The notes: generated from the sequence alone by a model not told the origin. A stretch of 64,000 bases of DNA from Gigaspora rosea (GCA_003550325.1 QKWP01000813.1:149582-213581); one strand, 5' to 3'. Positions 1 through 11,987 are shown, counted from the stretch's first letter. Numbers and translations are program-made.

Positions 1-240
1 AAAAAGAAAAATCAAAAATAAAACTAAGAAAAAACGGGGGAAGAAAAACAGAAAAAAAAGGAATAAAAAAAAAGTAAAAAAACGGGAGGGGAAAAACAAA
101 GGGGAAAAAAAAAAAACCAGAAGAAGAAAAAAAACATATAACGTTAAAAAAAAAACATATAACATATAAAAAAAAAAAAAGGGTAAGAAAAAAAAGTCCA
201 GTTACTCAAAATCGTGACTACCAAGAGAAAAAAAATTTTT
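1..240. repeat. A-rich low-complexity tract
   Basis: The plus strand is dominated by runs of A broken by short G or TATA words. No gene is visible. Short ORFs crossing into 381-832 are lysine-rich or AT-driven and show no domain. Confidence 0.7.
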
Positions 241-878
241 AGCTATATATATATATAAAAAACAAAAAAAAAAACTTCTTCCGACGTAAGTAGTCAAACT
301 TCCCTTCTGTAATTTATTTTCTCATGGTCGTAATTGCTAATCTTGATTTCATTATACTATTCTAGTAACGACCTTGGAAATTGCGAAACTTTGGTGATTC
401 TGACCTAAAAAAAAAGAAGTTGAAGGCGAAAAGACGAGAAAGAAGAAAAAACAAAAAAAGAAAAAAAAAAACTTACATAAAAAAAATGGGCACGACTTCA
501 AGACTTCAGTCTAAGTTCTTCAGGAAATTGACTTGCACTGGCCAATTAGACGAATTTCAGACTATTATATTCATTATATTAGTCAACCAACTTGTTATAC
601 TATAGTATTTATAACTGAGTTTTTTGTTATATATAAATTCATATCAGCGGATCGGCATAGTTGGGTAAATCGACCAATCATAATCAAGGATTATCAAAAA
701 AATTTTGCTCGAAAATTTATTATAGAGCGAATTTTCACAAAAACAGTCTTTTTAACCAGCTTTGTATTTATAATTAAGTACATAGAACATTATGAAATTC
801 ATGTATTTAATTATAAGCCAAAAATAGATTAAAAAGGCCATTTTTTTAAAAATTAGCATCCGAATTTACCCTTGATAG

Positions 879-1145
879 TTACCAACCCATCTTACAATGC
901 CCAACCCATCCTAAAACACCCGAGTATTTCAACAAACGGTAAAAGTACTTCTTTCTACAGCTTAGCATAGCTCTTTTATTGGATTTTTTTGGTTTTTTAA
1001 CTTGTCTAGACATCGAAGAAACCCTTTTGTTAGTTGTAACAAGTGCTTCATTTGTTAGTTTTTCAACGTCACTTAGGAGTAAATTTTTGTGTAACAGTTT
1101 ATTGAAAAAAGGCCCAATTATGCCGATCTGCTGATATGTATACAA
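879..1145 (-). CDS. Uncharacterised small basic ORF
   Basis: An 88-codon open frame whose middle is rich in Lys, Arg and Ser (for example VKKPKKSNKRAML) and whose end is Trp/Gly-rich. I recognise no family, signal peptide or membrane segment. It ends next to a large fold-back element and may be a remnant of a repeat-borne gene rather than a host gene. Its composition is less AT-driven than neighbouring random ORFs, which is the only reason it is listed. Confidence 0.2.
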   Translation of the reverse strand: MYTYQQIGIIGPFFNKLLHKNLLLSDVEKLTNEALVTTNKRVSSMSRQVKKPKKSNKRAMLSCRKKYFYRLLKYSGVLGWVGHCKMGW

Positions 1146-1149
1146 AAAA

Positions 1150-2057
1150 CATATAAAATTACTATAAGCTTTGAATCAATGATATTTCTTCTCCTACATA
1201 TTGGAATATAGAACAAGAAGAGAAGAAAAAATTAAGTTTAAAAATCAATAAAAAATTTTGCTGATTTTGTACAAAACAAAAATGTAACTTTGCTAAAAAC
1301 AAATATTAACAATTTTAAAATAATATGTATGTGTAAAATCATACCTGAACAACTTTACTTAGGTGACCAAAGTAGGTTACCTTGTAAGAAAAATAGGTTA
1401 CCTATGTACTAAAATAAAATTTTTTGAGTTTAAATATAAAACTCCTTTTTTTATTAGATAATCTACTTTGGGCGCTTAAGCAAAGTTGTTCAGCATACAA
1501 TTTTATTTATGTTTAAGATCAAAATGCATTTTTTCAGCTATTTACTAGGTGAAAAATGGGGTCAAAGTTAGAAAAAAATTTTTTAAAAAAAATTTTTTAA
1601 AAAAAATTTTTTTCTAACTTTGAATCATTTTTTATCTAGTAAATGGCCAAAAAAATGTGTTTTGACTTTAAATATAAGTAAAATTGCATACGGAACAACT
1701 TTGCTTAAGCACCCAAAGTAGGTTATCTTGATAAAAAGGGGTTTTATATTTAAAACTCAACAAATTTTATTTTAGTATATAGGTTACATATTTTTCTTAC
1801 AAGGTAATCTACTTTGGTCGGCTAAGTAAAATTGTTTAGAGCTCGATTTTATACATACTTATCATTTTAAAATTGTTAAATATTTGTTTTTGGTGAAGTT
1901 ATATTTTTGTTTTGTACAAAATTAGCAAAATTTTAATTTAATTTTTAAGCTCAATTTTTTTTCCCTTCTTGTTCTATATCCCTGAAAAATTTAATTTTAA
2001 GTTAATATGTAGAGAAAGAAAAATCATGGATTCAAAGTTTATAGTAATTATATATAT
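1150..2057. mobile_element. Fold-back element, about 0.9 kb imperfect palindrome
   Basis: The two halves are reverse complements around a centre of alternating A and T blocks near 1570-1612. The left half has CAAAGTAGGTTACCTTGTAAG and the right half carries its complement; the outer ends share the word ATTACTATAA followed by a TTTGAAT-type word. There is no coding capacity. A 40-bp piece of the same terminal sequence recurs at 55110-55150, and a degenerate relative spans 51905-53180, so it belongs to a dispersed family. Confidence 0.85.
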
Positions 2058-2059
2058 AT

Positions 2060-2540
2060 ATATTTTTTTTGAAATTTCCCTTAGGTTTTACCTCTAGAGG
2101 TCGCGTTTGGCGATCTTTATTTAAGATCATTGGTCATAGGGACCCAACGGGCCCCCTATATTTTCATTACATATTCTATTTTCTATTTTTAATTTCGTCC
2201 TACCAAGTCTATCCTAATCTACTCCCCCTTTATCTGGTTTCTTGGCCGAGTCCAGCTGGACTGTCATTCGGTACGCCCCACTCGAAGGCTTCATTTAAAT
2301 CAACTTTAAAGAGTTAGTTTACTCTGCCAATATGCTTAGTAGGTCCATTTTTCGTCTATCTCAGGTACTTCCTTCTAAGTTTGGATCAGGTCAGGTTTTT
2401 CTCGTGAGACTTTTCCTGGTTAGGTATCATAACACACTTGTTTGTCTTTTCCTTTTATAGTGGACGGTCCTTATGTTTACGACAGTTCTTGTCAGATTTT
2501 TTCCTTTTCTGAATACTGCATAACCTTGTGGTTATGTCTA
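2060..2540 (+). other. GC-richer unassigned segment with a short ORF
   Basis: This stretch is clearly richer in G and C than its surroundings. It holds an 82-codon ORF (2069-2317) with a hydrophobic middle and the motif SWPSPAGLSFGTP. No family is recognised. It lies exactly between the fold-back element and a SINE and could be the end of another retroelement. A splice-acceptor-like TTTTATAG occurs at about 2453-2460. Confidence 0.3.
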
Positions 2541-2958
2541 TACATGAGGACGAAAGCATTTCGAGTTCTAAAACCCGAAATTAAAATTTGAAGCCGAAAT
2601 TGTTTTTGACCTATTTTACTTGAAAAACGAAATTATTTGATACTTTTTTTGAATAAACGAAATTATAAGGAACATAACTATATAAATTTTATTGCTCTTC
2701 CTTATAAAAATTTTAATTTTCTCTAATGAAGACGAAATAGGCCTTTTTCAAAATCAATTTCAGTGGCATCACTAGTTATGTCACGCAACTCATTGTTGCT
2801 GTAGTACCATGTTCAGAAACAGGAGATAATCGACGCCTCATCATAGATCTTTAATATTCGTGGTTCTAACACGGTTTTTGTCGTCCACTAGACTTGAACT
2901 AGCAACCTTGCGAATATGACCCTAGAGCACTAACCACTGCGCTATCCGATCCAGGGAA
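2540..2958 (-). mobile_element. tRNA-derived SINE
   Basis: Read on the minus strand, the element opens with a tRNA-like head (2883-2957) carrying an RNA polymerase III A box (TAGCGCAGTGG) and a B-box-like AGTTCAAGTCT with tRNA-like spacing. The anticodon stem is poorly paired, so it is not a functional tRNA. The body ends near CCTCATGTATA. A 5'-truncated copy lies in the opposite orientation at 8994-9235. Confidence 0.75.
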
Positions 2959-3087
2959 TTTATATATATTTTTTTATAAATTTTATATGTAGAAAATTTT
3001 GTTATAACATATTATGTGACTAATATATAAAAAAAATTAACTGAACTAATATTTTGTCGATTCAATTTTGGTATGATCCAAAAAAAC

Positions 3088-3352
3088 ATATGGGATCTTT
3101 GCTAGAAAATTCACCCTTCGAGATTTTCTGATCGGGCAAATTCAGACCAACTTAGACCAGAGCATCAGTTCTTATTTACATATAAATTAGCCTTTACTTT
3201 ATTGATTCTATAGTTTATTAAATAAACTATAGAATTAATAAAATAATGGCTGATTTATATGTAAATAAGAACCGATGCTCTGGTCTAAGTTGGTCCGAAT
3301 TTGCCCGATCGGAAAATCTCGAAGGGTGATTTTCCTAGCAAAGATCCCATAT
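3088..3352. mobile_element. 265-bp near-perfect palindromic MITE
   Basis: The ends ATATGGGATCTTTGCTAG and CTAGCAAAGATCCCATAT are exact complements. The arms continue through CTCGAAGGGTGA and GATGCTCTGGTC to a centre near 3213. The whole element would fold into one hairpin. No ORF is present. Confidence 0.9.
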
Positions 3353-3460
3353 ATTATTTATAGAAATAGCTATCTTTGCAAATAATAAATGTTATTCTAA
3401 ATTATACCAACACCAAATGAATATTTATTTGGCTAATTTTTTTATAAGATGCCCATAAAA

Positions 3461-4812
3461 TAATAATACGACAGGGTGAAACCTGAGTTACTAGCTATTA
3501 AAACCTAAGTTTATTAGTAAAATCTGAGTTTTTAAAAAAAAAAATAAGTAAAATCTGAGTTTATTAGTAAAACCTGAGTTTATTAGTAAAATCTGAGTTT
3601 ATTAAAAAAAATAAGTAAAATCTGATATAGATAGGGTAAAATTCGCTATTAAACAAAAATTGTTCTAAAACTTTAAGCGAAAATATCTTGACAATCACCT
3701 AATCAAATTCAATAAAAATTTTTTTATTTGAATTCTATAAACCCATAGATTTCAAAAGAAAAAAATTTTATCAAATTTGGTCAGGTGATTATCAAGATAT
3801 CTTTACTCAATTTATAAAAAAAAATCAAAACGTCTATCAAAATAGAAACTGCACCAAATTTTTTTTTAAAACTTTGAGCAAAGATATCTTGACAACCACC
3901 TGATCAATTCGATGAATATTTTTTTATTTGGATTCTATGAAACCATAAAATTCAAAAAAAAGTTTCATCAAATTTGATCAGGTAGTTGTCAGGATATCTT
4001 TGCCCAAAATTTTAGAAAAAATTTGGTGCAGCTTTTATTTTGATAGATGTTTTGATTTTTTCTATAAATTGAGTGAAGATATCTTGACAACCACCTAAAC
4101 AAATTTGATGAAATTTTTTTTATTTGAATTTTATAAATCTATAAATTTCAAATAAAAAAATTTTTATTGAATTTAGTTAGGTGATTGTCAAGATATCTTT
4201 ATTCAAAGTTTTAGAAAAAATCAAAACGTCTATCAAAATAGAAACTGTGCCAAATTTTTTTCTAAAACTTTGGGCAAAATATTCTGACAACCACCTGATC
4301 AAATTTGATAAAACTTTTTTTTTTAAATTTTATGGTTTTATAGAATTCAAATAAAAAAATATTCATCGAATTTGATCAAGTGGTTGTCAAAATATCTTTG
4401 TCCAATTTTTAGAAAAAAATTTAGTGCAGCTTCTATTTTGATAGATGTTTTGATTTTTTTCTATAACTTTGAGCAAAAATATCTTGATAATCACCTGACC
4501 ATATTTGATGAATTTTTTTTTGAAATCTATGGGTTGACAAAATTCAAATAAAAAAATTTTCATCGAATTTGATCTGATGGTTGTCAAAATATCTTCACTC
4601 AAAGTTTTAGAACAGTTTTTGTTTAATATTGAATTTCACCCTATCTATATTAGATTTTACTTATTTTTTTTAATAAACTCAGATTTTACTAATAAACTCA
4701 GGTTTTACTAATAAACTCAGATTTTATTTATTTTTTTTAAAAACTCAGATTTACTAATAAACTCAGGTTTTACTAGCTAGTGACTCAGGTTCCACTCTGT
4801 CGTATAATAATA
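3461..4812. mobile_element. Fold-back element with tandem internal modules
   Basis: Long terminal inverted repeats begin TAATAATACGACAG and continue with a repeated CTGAGTTTATTAGTAAAA word; the right end is the complement. Inside, several alternating copies of a module containing TCTTGACAA and ACCACCTGATCAAATT run in both orientations, so it could form a branched cruciform. It touches the next element with no spacer. Confidence 0.85.
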
Positions 4813-5796
4813 TAGTTAGACCTCCCTATAGTCACACCCCATATAGTCACATCTCTATTTAAGCACCCGATTTTGTGCGATGGACTCAAACATAGTAAAA
4901 AACCTCATTATAGTCACAAATCGCTTATAATCACTATCACCATGAAAATTTGATTTTTTAACAATTTTATTAATAAAAAACCCTCATTATAGTCACCAAT
5001 TTTTAACTAAATATGGATTATATAATAAGATTGGCCAATTTTCATATTCATATATATTTAAAATTATCTATTAATTGATAATCTGCCTGTTAACTAGAGA
5101 GTGATCCTATAGGCGAAATGTGGAGTACTTCTATCTAAAACTTTTTTTCTTACTAAGTTAACAATACATGCCCACTAATTGAAAGTTGTAGAGCTCGTCA
5201 AGACGCATCTAACAGTGGTTAGATCATTCAAATTGGCCCAGTGGATAGCAAGATATCGTCGAAAAACGATCGACTGACTATATAAAAATCCATAACAGTG
5301 ATTACATATAAAAATCACTATAGGCGAAATGTGTAGTGCTTCGATCTAAAACTTTTTTCTTACTAAGTTAACGATACATGCCCACTAATTGAAAGTTGTA
5401 GAGCTCATCGAGACGCATTTAACGGTGGTTAGATCATTCAAATCGACCCAGTAGATGGTGAGATATCGTCAAAAAATGATTGGCTGACTATAAAATCTCT
5501 TATGTAAACAAACATAAAGATTTTATATAGTCGGGCAATCATTTTTTGATGATATATCGCCATCCACTAGGCCGATTTGAATGATCTAACCACCGTTAGA
5601 TGCGTCTTAACGAGCTCTACAACTTTCAATTAGTGGGCATATATCGTTAACTTAGTAAGAAAAAAAGTTTTAGATAGAAGCACGCCACATTTTGCCTATA
5701 GATAACCATAATGAGGTATTTTATTTATAGTCACACCTCTTTACAATCACCAAAATAGGGTGCAACGGACTTGGTGATTATAAAGAGGGACAACTG
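4813..5796. mobile_element. Pogo/Tigger-like MITE
   Basis: Terminal inverted repeats of the type CAGTT(A/G)(G/T)(A/C)CCTC with a TATAGTCAC-like continuation, flanked by TA at 4811-4812 and 5797-5798. This end structure and TA target are typical of Tc1/mariner-superfamily pogo elements. It has no transposase ORF. Related ends appear at 32438-32756 and 52237-52834. Confidence 0.75.
5100..5700. repeat. Three-copy internal repeat of the pogo-like MITE
   Basis: Two direct copies (from about 5107 and 5317) and one inverted copy (about 5510-5695) of a module of nearly 190 bp. Each contains TTACTAAGTTAACNATA, GCCCACTAATTGAAAGTTG, GAGCTC and a GGCCCAGTGGAT-like word. The second and third copies form a hairpin. 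Confidence 0.8.
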
Positions 5797-5799
5797 TAA

Positions 5800-6190
5800 T
5801 AGCTTTAAATAAAATTTAGTCCGGACAATTAATTTAAATCAACTAATTATATGGGTCTTACTATAAACTCTGGAGTATTACATAGTGTTTAGTATATAGT
5901 ATTCTGGGTTTATACTCCTGATTATGCTTTGGAGTATGATCTGATTCATATTTTATTACAGTGCTGTTATTCAGATTGGACCTGGACATGGTCCAAATTG
6001 GACTGGACTCAGAATTGGCCGGACAAAGCTAATCATGTCCGTCGGACACTTGTCTGACGAGCTTTATTCTGATTGGCTAACTTTTGTAAATCATTTTGTG
6101 ACTAACAAACATAATAAAAGATATATTTATTTAAATTTAATCATTTCAATATTATTACTTTGATCAGATAGTTATAATTATTGTCATACG
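5800..6190. other. Intergenic, no gene seen
   Basis: AT-rich sequence with a locally repeated GGAC/GTCC-containing stretch around 5970-6060. No ORF, RNA gene or element end could be supported. Confidence 0.5.
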
Positions 6191-6533
6191 GATTGCTCCA
6201 TATTAAAAGGGCACATTTTTATATTTATCTTATTTTGAGATAATCAAGTTTAACTACTTGTTTTGATTTTCGGACTGATCCAGAATTAATTAAATTTCAC
6301 GATTTTGATTGGTTAAAGATGGCATGTAACTATCAGATAATCTTGTGATGTGTTGGCTCTACGCAGCCTTATGTAATTTTTCTTTTTACATTATCTTGAT
6401 TTTTTATTATGTATATCGACTTTTATTAATAATTGAAAAATATTAAAATATTAGTTATGTCAAAATTTACATAAATTTGATAAAAACTCATTTTTCAAAA
6501 AATTGTAAAAATGGGCCCTTTTAATATGGAGCA
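6191..6533. mobile_element. MITE with GCTCCATATTAAAAGGG ends
   Basis: The word GCTCCATATTAAAAGGGC at the left is repeated inverted at the right end, followed on both sides by a CATTTTTA-type word. The interior is non-coding. I could not identify a target duplication. Confidence 0.65.
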
Positions 6534-6539
6534 CTTCAT

Positions 6540-7500
6540 ATATAATTTGATTAGATTAAAAAAAACATCTCTAGGGATCTTCTTGTCTTCCAGCTCTACT
6601 CTTTAATTGTTTGTCTATTCGTTACTAAAATTTTGTTCTACTTCTCACCAACCCAGATGATTTCATATATTGGATTAGTGACAAGTCCCTAGACAGGGCT
6701 GTTTAACTATTTCCATTATAATTTTTAATTTATTATTGTCAGATCTCAATAGTTCCTGTTTCTAGTTATATAATTATACTGATAATTTTAGCGTTAGTGA
6801 TTAATAAAAAGATCTAAAGACTTTTCATCAACTCAGTATAATTTAGATATATGTATCTAAAGCATAATACTAGGAGAACTGATAGCAACTTTGTGCTATT
6901 TGTAAAAAAGCATTAAATGCATTTACCCAGTATTATTCTTATATTCAACATGTTGCTTAGTAGCATAAGTATTTAATGATTATTCGTTATAATAATATGT
7001 ATTTACTGATAAAATTTAAATTCACTATGTTGAATAGCATTCGATTCAATATAGTGAATATTTTAAATTTTACTAGTGATTGTAAAAAAATAAGTAATTA
7101 TTCTGACAAAATTCCTTTGCACATCTCTATATTTGAATAATGATGACTAGCAAGTTTAATTTCTATGGGAATAATAACAAAATTTAATATGTATTATATA
7201 CAGCAGTTCTTCTAAGTAATTTTTTAAATATATGTACAATTTGCACCTTAATATTTTTATTATCCTTGTAATAAAAAACATTCTGAATTTTTTTTAAAAA
7301 TAAAAAGAAATACAGTTAGAGTTCCAAACCAGTTTGAAAATCTCTATCTGTAACCTGTCGGGTCAACCCTTTTTTCAGCCCATTACCCAAATCTAAAACT
7401 CAGTTACCTGATTAAAGCAGGTCACTAGTTATAATCAGATAACTGGATACCTGATTAACTAGATTAACCTATCTTAAACGTTCATTTGCATAAAAAAAAT
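6540..7500. other. AT-rich intergenic with one short palindrome
   Basis: No gene is seen. A hairpin at about 7012-7070 pairs AAATTTAAATTCACTAT with its complement. At 7320-7460 there is a degenerate, somewhat GC-richer repeat with TAACCTG and CCTGATTA words, resembling 23220-23390. Confidence 0.5.
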
Positions 7501-7502
7501 AT

Positions 7503-7750
7503 AATAAATAGTTATTGGATGTGTAGCATCCAATAACAGGTTTATTTGGCAGGAGAAATGAGAATACCGTAATCCGAAGGATTACGTGATAATCATTTTG
7601 GATTACAAATAAAAGAAGTATCTGGCTTTAAATTTAATGTACTAACCTGGGCCCCAAAGGGGCTCAGGTTGTCAAGCACATTAAATTCAAAGTCAGATAC
7701 GATATTATTGGATGTGGAACATTCAATAACAGATTCAATTTTTTTTCCGT
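7503..7750. repeat. Cluster of four hairpins
   Basis: Four successive inverted repeats: TTATTGGATG around 7515-7542, CGTAATCCGAAGGATTACG at about 7568-7587, a long stem with TATCTGGCTTT and a CCCCAAAGGGG apex at about 7619-7700, and TTATTGGATGTGGAACATTCAATAA near 7707-7732. This looks like a compact non-autonomous element with subterminal hairpins. Confidence 0.6.
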
Positions 7751-8460
7751 TATTACGTAGCGTATAACAACTGTTATACAACCCACGTTTACTATGAAAA
7801 AGAAAATAAAATTTCATATAAAGAAATAACATGCTGTGTTTATACAAAATAATGCTCACCTGCGTGTTATTTCGAGGGGATGCATGTTATTTCGAGTACA
7901 CACATAGGCATTATCTTGGGGTAAAGGTTAATTTCTAAAAAATTGTGTGTTATATATGTGTGAGTATAAAAAACCTGTATTTCGTAATTTTATATATTGC
8001 CTTTTTGATCTAAGTCAGATTTTTTGACCAAAAAAATTCTTACTTCTGCTTGTTATTTGGATTTGTTATTTCAGCAAATTATTAATTCGGCATTTGGAGT
8101 GTATGTTATATTGGGACGCATATGAAACCAACTTGTTATTTTAAGAAATGCAATTTTCAAAATAACGCCCATGTGCATTATTTTGCGTAAATATGGTAAA
8201 TTTGTGCAAATTATTGTTAATATGAAAAAAATGCTTTATAATTTAAATAAAAAAACCTCTGCAAATTTAAAAAATTTGAACAATTTTTATATTTACCACA
8301 TAGAATGTGCTCACATCGTGATGTACATAATAAATTACTTCTTTTGACAATTTCAATAATTTTGAAGCCTAATGTGCTTTTAAAGCACTCTATTCATGAA
8401 TGTATTCATGAATGCCTTTATTAACTACTGTTTGAAAAATAAAATAATACTGTAATACCA
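7750..8460. other. Intergenic, short tandem words only
   Basis: Several spaced copies of a TGTTATTT(C/T)-type word lie between 7860 and 8160. No ORF of interest, RNA gene or element boundary was found. Confidence 0.5.
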
Positions 8461-8462
8461 CA

Positions 8463-8648
8463 TACTAGGAGTCTTAGCTGGGTCGGCTCTGACCCAATCC
8501 GACTCGAGTCAGACCTAACCCGGGTCGGGTTGGGTCAGAACAAACCCGAGTAGGGTCAGACCCGGGTCAGAAAAAACTCGGGTCAGGTCAGACCCGGGTC
8601 AGAAAAATCACGAGTTGGGTCAGACCTGGGTTAATGATGGGTGACGCA
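8463..8648 (-). repeat. GC-rich GGGTC-type dispersed repeat, copy 1
   Basis: A GC-rich island built from GGGTCAGACCCGGGTC-like units in an AT-rich background. Its ends match, in inverted orientation, those of the copy at 20089-20315: CACCCATCATTAAC at one end and TAAGA(C/T)(C/T)CCTA at the other. Matching ends show a discrete repeat element rather than a random GC island. Confidence 0.75.
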
Positions 8649-8993
8649 TGACAAAACCATTTCATTGCAAAAATAAATAAATAAAAAAGCATTCACATGA
8701 TAAAAAGAATTTCGTACGTACAATTTTTACAGGCAAAATTCTCGTGATCTAATGATCAGATCAGCATCATTTTAAAGTATATATGCAGATTAGTGATCGT
8801 ACCAACTGTTAGACTAAATACCCGGATTATATAAACAGATAAATTATTGAGGTATCCGGTTAACTTAAAGTACAATTATAATAAATATTTTAATTTGCGT
8901 ATTATTGATATACTAGCATCAACCGGGTTTTTAATGAAAAAATAAAACTATCGGTTGTTATAGACCATTTTAATGATTTATTAGATATCCAGA

Positions 8994-9235
8994 CTAGTGA
9001 TGGTACCGAAATTGATTTTTGGAAAAGGCCTATTTCGTCTTCATTAGAGAAAATTAAAATTTTTTATAAGGAAGAGCAAATAAAATTTATATAGATATGT
9101 TCCTTATAATTTCGTCTATTCAAAAAAAATATTAAATAATTTCGTCTTTCAAGTAAAATAGGTCAAAAACAATTTCGTCTTCAAATTTTAATTTCGGGTT
9201 TTAGAACCCAAAATGCTTTCATCCTCATGTATAAT
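8994..9235 (+). mobile_element. 5'-truncated SINE copy
   Basis: Matches the body and 3' end of the SINE at 2540-2958 from ACTAGTGATG to CCTCATGTATA but lacks the tRNA-like head. 5' truncation is what target-primed reverse transcription produces. Confidence 0.75.
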
Positions 9236-9283
9236 TCAGACTAATGGATTATATCCACCAAGTATTTCATTTGTGCCATTAAC

Positions 9284-10260
9284 CTTTATAATACCACGGT
9301 ACCAGGTATGTTGACACATAACTTATGAAATATTTCACGAGTAAATCCATTTCTAAGAAGTAAATTAAACTTGTAAGGTATTTTTTGTAATATCAAATTT
9401 TGACGGTTGGCAGTCAATCCAAAATGAAATTTCTGCAAAACGTTCATCATTAATAGTAGACAATGGATTAACAAAGCGAACTTCATAGACAGGAAGTTGA
9501 ACAGGAATTTTTTACGTGCAGGTAAAATAGTTGAAGAGACTGATATATCAGATGCCATAAACTTTAATGAAATATCATTTCACAAATTGGATCCAAGAAT
9601 TTGACGATATGGGTTAACTTTTATTGCAATATCTTTTCCAGGCATTTGAAAATATCGAATTAAAGGAATGCATTTTTCAAGTATAGTTTTTATGGCTAAA
9701 AAGTTTTCATTATTCCATTGTTCAAAATCGGATAGTAAATTTGGAGTTTGTTCTTTTCCCCATTGAATAACCTTATCCCAAATTTCTGATTCTTCTATTC
9801 ATAGATCATCTTGCTTTAAAAGAATCAACCATTTTCTTGAATAGAAGTAAAGTTATCAGAATCAAAAATTAGGTTAGAATGTTTGCAAGAATGTCAGTAC
9901 AAAACTTTGTAAGGCTTTAAAACTACTGTATTTTCTTGAAAACTAGCAGAATAAACTTGAGTAAATTTTAATCGAAGTCAAGATACTTTGTTAGCAATAA
10001 GATAAGAATGAATGTATTCAACTAACTAATTCTGCTAAACTAATTTGTTAGATAGAACCAAAAGATCAAATATAGTAGATGGTTCAATCCCTTTAAATGT
10101 AATTGTACCAGTATAAATATATCTGTGTTAAAAGACTTTAATTAGTATTAACGATGAGGACGATTTTATCTCACTAGAAATGAAATTACCAGGAATAATA
10201 TTTGGCATGTTGTAAGATGTAAAAATATTCAGAACTTAAAACTCCAGTGTTCAACCCAAG
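9284..10260 (-). pseudogene. BTB-BACK-TLDc protein pseudogene
   Basis: Translating the minus strand in shifting frames recovers pieces of one protein in the right order: a BTB end (YIYTGTITFKGIEPSTIFDLL), a BACK-like region (EIWDKVIQWGKEQTPNLL, then LEKCIPLIRYFQ) and the start of a TLDc domain (ERFAEISFWIDC, then RNGFTREIFHKLC and PGTVVL). Several in-frame stops and frameshifts break it, and the TLDc domain is cut off after about 80 residues. BTB/TLDc proteins of this type are, from family knowledge, strongly expanded in Rhizophagus. The functional forms are thought to be cytosolic adaptors; this copy cannot be. Confidence 0.85.
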
Positions 10261-10369
10261 TATTAATTACATCTCTTAATTCTAACATTAAAATTTTGAA
10301 CCAAAGTCTTTTAAATAGCAAATTTAAAAAATATACAGTATAGCATCACCAAAATTTGCATAGGGATTA

Positions 10370-10600
10370 CTATCGATTTTTATCACTATTGGATAGTAAT
10401 CAATTTAAATCCCTTCTGACGATGACTATCGATTAAGATAGTAATCGATAATAATTGATAGACTCAGAAAAATTTGCATACCAATTATCAATTACTAACT
10501 AGGGATATATTATCAATGATAATCCCCTCTGCCGATTATAACTGATAAAAGATTAATCGATATATAACCACTATAATTACAATATGCGATACAACGATAT
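10370..10600. repeat. ATCGAT/TATCGAT-rich dispersed repeat
   Basis: Many closely spaced, partly inverted GAT(A/T)ATCGAT and TAATCGATA words. Similar blocks occur at 18900-19140, 21170-21450, 22980-23110, 31950-32420 and 56280-56680. Confidence 0.6.
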
Positions 10601-11170
10601 ATGTACATAAATTAAAGTGTTTATATTTATTAATGTTAAAATTTTTATTTTATTAATAAAAAAAATTTTTTTATGCATAATCGATGGCAAAACTAGCTAT
10701 AACGTTACTATATAACTTCATTTTCTCGACTATGTTTACAAAATATATACCAATTCCAAGAATTTGTTTTTTCTGACAAAGTATAACTGCAAAAAAGAAA
10801 TAAAAATATTAATTAAAGAAATAAAAAGAATAGCCAAAAAATAAAAATAGAAGTTAATATCTATTGTAATACCTTCTAAAATTCAGATCTATTAACTTTC
10901 GTTATATCGGAGCTAGTGTCTTAGTATAAACCAACTTCTGGCTGACACATATTTATCTTGTTTTTATCATCTATTTATCGACTTGTTATTTATATACATC
11001 ATGTGGCAGAGCACCTGCGTTATTAATTAACAAGAAAAAACTAGGAAGGTCGTCATTCAAGGTTCAGTACCACCTTGGTATTTTGTAGTGAAGCAAACCC
11101 TACAAAAGAAAAAAAACAGTAGTAAACAAGAAAAAATAAAAGAAAACTCGAAAAAAAAGAACTAAACCAC
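10600..11170 (-). other. Possible terminal part of the exon-like repeat array
   Basis: On the minus strand a TTTTGTAG acceptor-like site near 11100 is followed by GGTTTGCTTC, matching the start of a unit at 17935-18020 on the far side of the LTR element. The pyrimidine-rich intron-like stretch 11105-11165 also matches. The rest, 10600-11040, is AT-rich with no gene seen. I infer that the LTR element inserted in this array. Confidence 0.45.
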
Positions 11171-11735
11171 TGTTACAAGCGGTATAGCCTTCTTAATATA
11201 CCACTAGCAACATAGCACACGGCGACAGGGATCTTGTAGGGTCAGAGAAGATATGAAGTGGTGTGGAAGTGGAATGTTTCCTAACTGTGGCAGTTCGATA
11301 TATTTTCCTCAAAAAACAGGAGTGTATTTAGTTGGGCAAAGATATATTTTATTTAAGTACGTTACAAGACTTTGCTACAAGACTATCTAAAGGTTTCTGT
11401 GCCTAAAGAATTCCAATAACTAAAGAATTGCAGAAACAAATCCTAAAGTTAAGGAAGGATAAAAGCTAGGGTTTATATATCTTTTTACAGCTAGTAGTTA
11501 TAATAGTACGAAATGGCAAAAATGGTAGAAATAGTAGAAATGATAGAAATGGTAGAAATGGTAGAAATGGTAGAAATGGTTAACCATGTTACTCGTACTT
11601 TTAACTAAGCTATTTATAATCAATAATACAAAATAATATAATAAAATAAGATAATAAAATAATTCAATAAAATATAATTAAAATAATACTAGAAAATACA
11701 TTAAAGAAAATAATAGTGAAACTCATTCTATAACA
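11171..11735 (-). repeat. LTR (3' copy relative to the element)
   Basis: Direct copy of 17365-17919 with only scattered substitutions (roughly 97 percent identical by eye). It contains a short VNTR of GGTAGAAAT units at about 11520-11580. Ends are TGTTA and TAACA. Confidence 0.9.
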
Positions 11736-11752
11736 TTTCCGTCCCCTTTTAG
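11736..11752 (-). other. Polypurine tract
   Basis: On the minus strand, AAAAGGGGACGGAAA directly precedes the LTR start, the usual position of the plus-strand primer. Confidence 0.7.
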
Positions 11753-11987
11753 AACGAACTCTGTGAGTTCCTAAATCTAATAACTTTTGAAAAGTTATAG
11801 AAAATTATATACTATCTAATTATAAAATTTATCTCTGTATCTAGTACTTCATTAAACTCTGGATCTTTTGATAGTTTCTTTGCTTGGTTTTAGCACGTGA
11901 TTAATTTAATAAATGTGGCTAAGGTTTGAGTTTGAAAAATAGAAGTTTCTATTTTGGATTCTATTGCCTGGGTAATTAGTGTACCTA

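Noticed and set aside
533-832. 99-codon plus-strand ORF as a gene
   Set aside because: AT-driven composition, no domain, start codon inside another random ORF.
2540-2560. Hammerhead-ribozyme-like ACATGAGGACGAAAG at the SINE 3' end
   Set aside because: The invariant CUGA of the core is missing and no flanking stems I/III could be drawn.
3461-4800. CRISPR-like array because of regularly spaced repeats
   Set aside because: Units alternate in orientation, are diverged and have no unique spacers; this is a fold-back transposon in a eukaryotic genome.
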